A DNA stretch of 48,672 nucleotides from Mucilaginibacter sp. (GTDB lineage: Bacteria > Bacteroidota > Bacteroidia > Sphingobacteriales > Sphingobacteriaceae). The stretch lies in NCBI GenBank assembly GCA_028288285.1, contig JAQBNZ010000109.1, forward strand, positions 1 to 48,672, given 5' to 3'. Shown piece after piece: positions 42,901 through 48,672 of the stretch. The stretch's first letter is position 1; the number at the start of each line of letters is the position of its first letter. Under the pieces are notes generated by a model. That model saw only the letters and a program-made list of their open reading frames with translations. It ran no database searches and was not told the origin of the DNA. The translations under genes and the position numbers were made by a program.

Positions 42901-42935
42901 AAAGTCCTCTCCTTTGGAGAGGATTTAGGTGAGGC
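42901..42935. repeat. REP-like hairpin CCTCTCC-TTT-GGAGAGG
   Basis: Arms 42905-42912 and 42916-42923 pair perfectly over 8 bp around TTT. The flanking words (AAAGTCCTCTCCTTTGGAGA and GGATTTAGGTGAGG) resemble a widespread Bacteroidota repeat. Here it runs into the start region of the BatA-like gene. Confidence 0.65.
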
Positions 42936-42937
42936 TT

Positions 42938-44437
42938 ATGCACTTTTTATCCCCTATATGGTTTTTTGCACTGGTCGCGTTAAGCATCCCCATTGTAATA
43001 CACCTGTGGAATATAAAGCCGGGCAAAACTTTAAAGGTGGGTAGTATAATACTCATCAGCGAAGCTTCAAAAACCAACCGCCGCAGCCTTAAACTGGTAG
43101 ATATATTGTTATTCATCCTACGTTGTTTGTTGCTGGCCTTGCTTGCGTTTTTGTTAGCTGCACCCGTTTGGCAGCATTTACAAACTACAGAAAAAGTAAA
43201 AGGCTGGGTGCTGCTTCCAAAAGAAAACTTAAAGGAAAGTTATCAAAAGTTTAAACCGGTAGTTGATTCACTTACCCGGTCTGGTTATGAATTTCATTAT
43301 TTTGAAAGTGATTTTGCCAAGGGCGATCTGACTAAATTATTAGCTGATACTAACCTGAAGGACACAATATCTACCAATAACTATTGGGGATTGGTAAAGC
43401 AATTGAACAAGATTTCATCAGTATTACCGGTATATTTATTTACCCCGAATGGCGGTATCCACTTTAAAGGGTCAAAACCATCAACCGGGTTAAGCCTGCA
43501 CTGGCAAACCTATACCTCAACAGATTCGGTTAGCAAATGGATAGCTGCAGCCTCATTTACTGCTAATAATACTATAAAAGTAACACAGGGTAATGGCAGC
43601 CCTTCAGGTACATATTATACAGAACAATTTATTAAGAACGATGGCAACCAGTATGTTGACGTAAAAGTACAAAACGGGCAGCCTGTTGTAAGTTTAAAAA
43701 ATTCAGAACAGCCACCGGTACAGGTAGATACCTCAACTTTGAGGATTGCTTTATACACAGACAAATACGCCTTGGATGCCGGTTATTTAAAAGCGGCATT
43801 ATCGGCGGTTGTGAATTTTAACGGGCGTAAAGCTATTATCAAACAATACAATAACGCAGCGCAAATAGCCGGTGGGCAGGATTGGTTGTTCTGGTTATCA
43901 GATGCGCCGGTGGGTAGTGGTTTGGTAAACAGCAGCAAAAATATATTCAAATATGAAAACGGCAAGGTAGTGTCTACAGCCTCATGGATTGATGCTGGGA
44001 ATGCTTTATTTAATGCCAATAAAAAGATTGCGCTGAACAAATTGATAGCAGCAACCGACAAAAATGAGACTGTTTGGCATAATGGTTTTGGGATATCGGT
44101 TTTAGACAAAAAGATACAGGAAAATACAAATATCTACCGCTTTTATTCACATTTTAACCCTAATTGGAACGACCTGGTTTGGAGTGACAACTTTCCAAAA
44201 ATGATATTGAAACTGATCAATAATAATATTTATCAGCAGCCCGAAAAATTTGATAAACGGATTTTAACAAACCAACAGATCCAACCGTTACAAATAAAGC
44301 AAGCAACCGAAGTGGCATCAGTTAACCCGGTTGAACAGGTAGATATTTCAAAATATTTTTGGTTGTTAGTTGTAGTACTGTTTGTAACCGAACGCATTTT
44401 ATCTCATAAAACTAAAACCATACCAATCAATGGCTAA
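42938..44437 (+). CDS. BatA N-terminal domain membrane protein
   Basis: From ATG 42938 the product has 499 residues. Its first 75 residues (HFLSPIWFFALVALSIPIVI, then HLWNIKPGKTLKVGSI and two helices) form the BatA/aerotolerance-regulator N-terminal domain. The VWA domain that normally follows in BatA is absent. Instead there is a long extracytoplasmic region without a recognised domain and a C-terminal helix (YFWLLVVVLFVTERIL). An in-frame GTG at 42929 lies in the repeat tail and is less likely. The stop overlaps the next gene by eight bases. Confidence 0.83.
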   Translation: MHFLSPIWFFALVALSIPIVIHLWNIKPGKTLKVGSIILISEASKTNRRSLKLVDILLFILRCLLLALLAFLLAAPVWQHLQTTEKVKGWVLLPKENLKESYQKFKPVVDSLTRSGYEFHYFESDFAKGDLTKLLADTNLKDTISTNNYWGLVKQLNKISSVLPVYLFTPNGGIHFKGSKPSTGLSLHWQTYTSTDSVSKWIAAASFTANNTIKVTQGNGSPSGTYYTEQFIKNDGNQYVDVKVQNGQPVVSLKNSEQPPVQVDTSTLRIALYTDKYALDAGYLKAALSAVVNFNGRKAIIKQYNNAAQIAGGQDWLFWLSDAPVGSGLVNSSKNIFKYENGKVVSTASWIDAGNALFNANKKIALNKLIAATDKNETVWHNGFGISVLDKKIQENTNIYRFYSHFNPNWNDLVWSDNFPKMILKLINNNIYQQPEKFDKRILTNQQIQPLQIKQATEVASVNPVEQVDISKYFWLLVVVLFVTERILSHKTKTIPING

Positions 44438-46550
44438 GCAAGGGATAAATAAAATTAACGGCTTGCGCCAGCGGTGGTTAGTATACCAATTACTGGCCGA
44501 TATGGTATTGGCCTTTGCCATTGCTTTGCTTGGGGGAAGTTTGCTGTTTTATCTTTTATCTGTCCCGGCAATAGCAACGCTGTTAATATTTGTTATTGCG
44601 CTTGCTGTAATGCTGATTATGCATCGCCCTTGGTTAATAAGTAACGAAGCAATAGCCGGGTACCTCAATAAAGAATATCCTGAGTTACAAGAAAGCACCG
44701 ACTTAATACTGCAACCAATGGGGCAATTAAACACCTTGCAATTACTGGCCCGTTCACATACCGAAGCTGTTTTGGATGATTTGCAGATAAGTCATAAATA
44801 TTTCGCGAAAAGACTGATAAAAGCCTTGCCGTTACTGTTGGCAGCAGTGATCTTTGTAATTGTATTTAACAAATTGTATAGTAATAAACATACCACCTAT
44901 TCCTGGGGTGAGAAAAACGGCTCGACTGCACAATGCATTCCACCAGAAAAAGTTTTACCTCAGATAAATGAACTGGAATTAACTATTACCCCGCCTGCTT
45001 ATACCGGCAAAGCAAAACGTTCGCAAGATAAATTTAACCTTACTGCCGAGGAAGGCGCTACGGTAAGCTGGCAGATTAAAACCAATGTAGCCATAAAAAA
45101 TGCCTATTTAATATTTAATGATAAGGAGCGCATAGCTTTAAAAAATACAGGAGAATACACCCAATGGTCTGCCCAAAGAATAGTAAATAAACCCGGCTTT
45201 TACCAGGTAAGTATTGATGGCAAGCTATCTGACCTTTACCAGGTACAAGTAATAAAAGATGGTCCTCCGGTGATACATGTGAAAGCGCCTAAGCAATATA
45301 CCTATATAGATGCAGGTGAGGTACAAAAGGTACACATAAACGCCTCATTGAATGATGACTATGGTATAGCCAATGCTTTAATAGTGGCAACCGTTGCAAA
45401 AGGCAAGGGCGAAGGCGTTAAGTTTAAAGAATACAGACTGAATTTTAGCACCGCGTTTAGCGGCCACAATCCTCAATATGATGTACAAAAGCTGATTGAT
45501 CTGCCTGCCCTAAACATGGAGCCTGGCGATGAGCTTTACTTTTATGTACAGGCACAAGATACTCATCAGCAGCAAAGCCGCACAGATGTGTTTACGGTTG
45601 CTATACAAGATACCGCAGAGTTGTTAAGCATGGATGGTGTGCTATCGGGCTCTAATTTAAAACCGGAATTTTTTAGAAGTGAACGACAGATCATTATTGA
45701 TGCGGAGAAACTGATTAAGGATAAAGATACAATCAGTACACAAAAGTTCAATGCACGCAGTAATGACCTGGGTATTGATCAAAAACTGTTGCGCCTGCGT
45801 TACGGTAAATTTTTAGGTGAAGAGGATGAGACAGTTGAAGGCCCCAAAGGTGGCGATGAACTATCCAACCCTGAGGATTTTAGCAATGGTGCCAAAATTT
45901 TAAAAGAATATACCGACGACCACGACAAGGCCGAAGATGCGCAGTTTTTAGAACCTGCAATAAAAGCACAGCTTAAAGCCACTCTTACTGAAATGTGGAA
46001 AGCCGAATTGCAATTGCGCCTTTACAAACCACAGGCCGCCCTGCCTTTTGCCTATAAAGCTTTGCGCTTGCTGAAAGATTTGCAGCAGAAATCGCGCTCA
46101 TTCGTAGCTAAAACATCTTACAACCCGCCGCCGCTAAAACCAGAAAAAAGATTAAGTGGTGAACTGGACAAGATCATTCAGCCGGTTAATAAGCAAGATA
46201 TAAAAGCACCTGCCGATAATCAGGCGGTATTAAAGAATGCGATAGGCGTTTTAGAAAACTTAAAACTGAAACCAGTGCTAAATGCTACAGATAGCCGTAC
46301 ATTGCAACTGGCTAATCAACGTTTAAGCGAAATCGCTTCTGCCCAACCCGGTACTTATTTGCCCGCGCTAAGTGCTATGCGCAGGATATTATCGGTACAA
46401 AAAATAAATGTATCTGATATAAACATGGTGGAGCGTGCTATACAGAAAACACTGGTATCGATAAAGAATATGCCAAAATCAGATGAGGCTACTGCCGATA
46501 TGGGCTTGTCTGGCCGTTATTTCAAAAACCTTAAACAAGCTAACAATTAA
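44430..46550 (+). CDS. DUF4175-like large membrane protein
   Basis: A 706-residue protein with two helices near the N-terminus (about 22-65), a third around 127-147, a long extracytoplasmic beta-rich region (TPPAYTGKAKR, HINASLNDDYGIANALIV) and a helical coiled C-terminal half (about 400-700). The layout resembles DUF4175 proteins, which occur with MoxR-DUF58-BatA genes, but only weak similarity is visible by eye. It overlaps the BatA-like gene by eight bases and the following gene by one base. Confidence 0.7.
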   Translation: MAKQGINKINGLRQRWLVYQLLADMVLAFAIALLGGSLLFYLLSVPAIATLLIFVIALAVMLIMHRPWLISNEAIAGYLNKEYPELQESTDLILQPMGQLNTLQLLARSHTEAVLDDLQISHKYFAKRLIKALPLLLAAVIFVIVFNKLYSNKHTTYSWGEKNGSTAQCIPPEKVLPQINELELTITPPAYTGKAKRSQDKFNLTAEEGATVSWQIKTNVAIKNAYLIFNDKERIALKNTGEYTQWSAQRIVNKPGFYQVSIDGKLSDLYQVQVIKDGPPVIHVKAPKQYTYIDAGEVQKVHINASLNDDYGIANALIVATVAKGKGEGVKFKEYRLNFSTAFSGHNPQYDVQKLIDLPALNMEPGDELYFYVQAQDTHQQQSRTDVFTVAIQDTAELLSMDGVLSGSNLKPEFFRSERQIIIDAEKLIKDKDTISTQKFNARSNDLGIDQKLLRLRYGKFLGEEDETVEGPKGGDELSNPEDFSNGAKILKEYTDDHDKAEDAQFLEPAIKAQLKATLTEMWKAELQLRLYKPQAALPFAYKALRLLKDLQQKSRSFVAKTSYNPPPLKPEKRLSGELDKIIQPVNKQDIKAPADNQAVLKNAIGVLENLKLKPVLNATDSRTLQLANQRLSEIASAQPGTYLPALSAMRRILSVQKINVSDINMVERAIQKTLVSIKNMPKSDEATADMGLSGRYFKNLKQANN

Positions 46551-48301
46551 TGCACGCCAACTGGACATATATCGTTATCATTATATGCACACTGCTTGCA
46601 ATCGGCTTGTTATGGCAGGAGGTTAAGCGTGCCAATAAACACTGGTTGGCGTGGCGCGTTACTGCTATTTTTATTGCATCTGCCGCATTGGCTTGTATTG
46701 CCTTGCCTTTAAAGTATCAAACTGAGGTAAATAAAGCCAACGAGCATAAAGTGATTTTGCTAACCGCCGGGTTTGATGCCGATAGCCTCACCAATAAAAA
46801 TGCTAAGGTGTTCACATTTGACGATGCTATTAAAAAGAACTACCCCCAAGCGCAACTTATTACGCCGGATGAATTAAATAAAACCGATGAGCTGCATGTT
46901 TACGGGTATGGGTTAAGTGATTATGAATTGCAGCAATTGGGTAACAGGCCGCTTGTTTTTCATCCTGCCAAAACATCAGCTGGGGTAAGCAGTATTAGCT
47001 ATAACGGTAAATTAAAAGCAGGCGAAACTTTGCATATACAAGGCAGCTACAATAATTCATCGACCCAAAAAGTAAAACTGGTGCTAAAGGGGTTAAATAC
47101 CGGGGCAGATTCCGTTACTATTCAGCCTAATTCACAAGCTACCTTTGAGTTAGCAACTGTTCCTAAAACAAGTAGCAGAATAGTTTACACCTTGCTTGCC
47201 AATAATGATATACAAGGTAGCTTGCCTGTACAGGTTAATCCGGTTAAGCCGATAAGGGTTTTAATGCTGTCAGCTTCGCCGGATTTTGAAAGTAAGTTTT
47301 TAAAGAATTGGCTGAGCGCGAATGGTTATTCGGTTGCTACACGCTCGGCTATCAGTAAGGATAAGTTTAATACAGAGTTTATTAACATAGCCCAGTTTCC
47401 GCTGGATAGACTATCCCCATCAACCCTTAATAAATTTGATGTGGTAATAGGCGACCTATCTGTGTTAAATGCACTAAGCGGTGCCGAAAGCGCGGCCTTA
47501 AAACAGGAAGTGGCAGACAATGGCCTGGGCATAATTGTAAAGGCAGATAGCACGGGCAAATCATCCTGGTTGAAGAGAGGTTTCCCTGTCGACGGGCAAT
47601 CGGGAAAAGAACCTGCTCCATCTGCGCTCATTATCAACGGTGCAAAAAGTTCAGCTAAGTTGAGTAGTGGTTCAGCTTATATCAATTACCGGAATGGCAC
47701 CCAACCGCTGGTGACTAACACGCAAAATCATATTTTGGCTAACAGCACCATTTCAGGTTCGGGTAAAATAGTTTTTACTACGCTGAGTAATACTTTTAGC
47801 TGGATGCTTGCCGGCGATAAAGCAGATTACGCGGCACTATGGTCGGTATTGATTAGTAAAGCAGCCCGTAAAAGCGCTGATGTGGCTAATGAAGTTTCGG
47901 TATCTGCCATCCCATTTGTGAAAGAGCCGGTTTCTTTACAATTGACTAATAACAAGCAAGCGCCAGTTAATATAAATGGTGAAAATACAGCATGGGCACA
48001 AAACCCTAATGTGCCTTTTGAATTTAGTGCGCTGTACTGGCCATTAACAGAAGGGTGGCAATCTGTAAGTCAAAATAATGCCGTTAGCTGGTGGTACATC
48101 CACCCTAAAACAGAGTGGACAATGATACAAGCCTCGGCTAAAACCGCTGTAACGAAAAAATACGAAAATGCGTATACTAAACCCGTTATTGTAACAAAAC
48201 AAATACAAGGATTAGTGCGGATTGACACCCCAAAAATATATTTTTATATTTTGCTACTTGCCGCATGTACGTTATTGTGGATAGAAACTAAGTTTTCATA
48301 G
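46550..48301 (+). CDS. membrane-anchored protein with glutamine-amidotransferase-like middle domain
   Basis: A 583-residue protein starting inside the previous stop (TAATG, one-base overlap). Two N-terminal helices (about 6-22 and 33-52) and a C-terminal helix (about 563-580) anchor a large extracytoplasmic part. The segment PIRVLMLSASPDFESKFLKNWL, then FDVVIGDLSVL and LGIIVKADSTG, resembles the GATase-like fold of BatA-operon membrane proteins. I see no Cys-His-Glu catalytic triad, so an enzymatic role is doubtful. It is the last complete gene of the MoxR operon. Confidence 0.65.
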   Translation: MHANWTYIVIIICTLLAIGLLWQEVKRANKHWLAWRVTAIFIASAALACIALPLKYQTEVNKANEHKVILLTAGFDADSLTNKNAKVFTFDDAIKKNYPQAQLITPDELNKTDELHVYGYGLSDYELQQLGNRPLVFHPAKTSAGVSSISYNGKLKAGETLHIQGSYNNSSTQKVKLVLKGLNTGADSVTIQPNSQATFELATVPKTSSRIVYTLLANNDIQGSLPVQVNPVKPIRVLMLSASPDFESKFLKNWLSANGYSVATRSAISKDKFNTEFINIAQFPLDRLSPSTLNKFDVVIGDLSVLNALSGAESAALKQEVADNGLGIIVKADSTGKSSWLKRGFPVDGQSGKEPAPSALIINGAKSSAKLSSGSAYINYRNGTQPLVTNTQNHILANSTISGSGKIVFTTLSNTFSWMLAGDKADYAALWSVLISKAARKSADVANEVSVSAIPFVKEPVSLQLTNNKQAPVNINGENTAWAQNPNVPFEFSALYWPLTEGWQSVSQNNAVSWWYIHPKTEWTMIQASAKTAVTKKYENAYTKPVIVTKQIQGLVRIDTPKIYFYILLLAACTLLWIETKFS

Positions 48302-48319
48302 TAGTATCTGTTTAAGTTG

Positions 48320-48470
48320 ATTTATTTAACGTAGAGACGCAATATTTTGCGTCTCTAACTACAATGAAAGATTTATAACGGTTAAATAATATACAGGAGA
48401 CACAAAATATTGTGCCTCTACAGTAAAATATACGGGAGACACAAAATATTGTGTCTCTACGGTAAAGGGA
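48320..48470. repeat. cluster of three GAGACNCAA palindromes
   Basis: Copy 1 has perfect 11-bp arms (48332-48342 and 48347-48357). Copy 2 (48397-48418) has one mismatch. Copy 3 has perfect 9-bp arms (48436-48444 and 48449-48457). Copies 2 and 3 are direct repeats with a 39-base period. This accounts for the noncoding stretch between the MoxR operon and the TldD paralogue; the only ORF here is an artefact of the repeats. Confidence 0.85.
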
Positions 48471-48568
48471 ATAAATGATTTTTCTTTTGAGCTGTTGCTC
48501 ATAATGGTTCATAATACATATACCGCTTTCCCTGCCGGGGTGGCTAAAAACAAATTGGAGGAAAAACT

Positions 48569-48672
48569 TTGAGAAGAAGAGACTTTATTTATTTAACAGG
48601 TATGGGCGCGGGCGCAATGATGCTGCCAGGTATGCCTGGTTTTGGTAAAACAATTGATCCGCAGGAGGCACT
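48569..48672 (+). CDS. second TldD paralogue with twin-arginine signal (partial, runs off the window)
   Basis: The first 34 codons read MRRRDFIYLTGMGAGAMMLP and continue GMPGFGKTIDPQEA. The start matches MKRKDFLYLTGMG of the TldD at 37666-39300 almost residue for residue, and here the true twin Arg of a Tat signal is present (RRDFI). The start codon is TTG, with GGAGG at 48557-48561 about seven bases upstream, an unusual Shine-Dalgarno-like match in this window. An in-frame TAA upstream (48545-48547) rules out an earlier start. The family call rests on N-terminal similarity only. Confidence 0.7.
   Translation, partial: MRRRDFIYLTGMGAGAMMLPGMPGFGKTIDPQEA

Noticed and set aside
43783..44109. 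108-codon ORF antisense to the BatA-like gene
   Set aside because: Antisense shadow; no start signal or recognisable features.
48312..48512. 66-codon minus-strand ORF before the second TldD gene
   Set aside because: It is built from the three palindromic repeats; its protein repeats FCVS-type words because the DNA does. No other coding sign was seen.

Overview
The window looks like chromosomal DNA of a Bacteroidota bacterium, most likely family Sphingobacteriaceae (Mucilaginibacter/Pedobacter-like). The base composition is AT-rich. Gene families typical of the phylum are present: DUF4293, DUF3098, DUF5683, GLPGLI, a type IX secretion C-terminal domain and TonB-dependent receptors. Many starts are preceded by the Bacteroidota -7 promoter element TAnnTTTG rather than a Shine-Dalgarno sequence. 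No rRNA, tRNA, CRISPR array, transposase, integrase or prophage gene was recognised. The genus is inference from gene content only.

Layout. 1-9831: the 5' end of a DEAD-box RNA helicase, DUF4293, truA, an MsbA-like ABC exporter, a small hydrophilic protein, the syntenic block ftsX-DUF3098-uppP-truB-ribF, a DUF2157-like membrane protein and a LysE-type exporter. 9958-19451: nutrient handling and surface proteins, namely a BtuF-like binding protein without a signal peptide, a GH20 hexosaminidase, a lipoprotein peptidase of the prolyl aminopeptidase type, a TonB receptor, a T9SS-sorted surface protein and an FMN reductase. 19709-24093: parA-parB-DUF5683-dapB-lepB, read as one unit and closed by a terminator. 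24322-28997: a minus-strand set with an oxidoreductase, an unrecognised lipoprotein, an RlmI-like methyltransferase and the MlaF/MlaE lipid-transport pair. 29160-36059: an SDR, a PspC/LiaF-like envelope-stress pair, a GYF_2-RDD protein and a GLPGLI-beta-barrel operon with two palindromes at its promoter.

36324-48672 is the most interesting part. A TldE-TldD pair and a GYF_2-RDD protein lie on the minus strand. Next comes DUF4159, divergent from a tightly packed operon encoding a MoxR AAA+ ATPase, a DUF58 protein, a BatA-like membrane protein without its VWA domain, a DUF4175-like membrane protein and a membrane-anchored protein with an apparent glutamine-amidotransferase-like fold. The window ends inside a second TldD paralogue. 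Both TldD copies carry Tat-like N-termini and TTG starts, whereas TldE has no export signal. I propose this as a candidate envelope system coupling a MoxR chaperone and membrane complex to TldD-type metallopeptidases; the coupling is inference from gene order.

Intergenic DNA is rich in small dispersed and palindromic repeats: GGATT-spaced tracts, CACTAATTCA tracts, a 115-bp REP-like inverted repeat, a CCTCTCC-TTT-GGAGAGG hairpin and a cluster of three GAGACNCAA palindromes. Several annotated-looking GTG/TTG starts fall inside -7 boxes; I moved those starts to the next ATG. Three genes look leaderless. Promoter calls rest on the -7 element alone, because convincing -33 elements at the usual spacing were not found.
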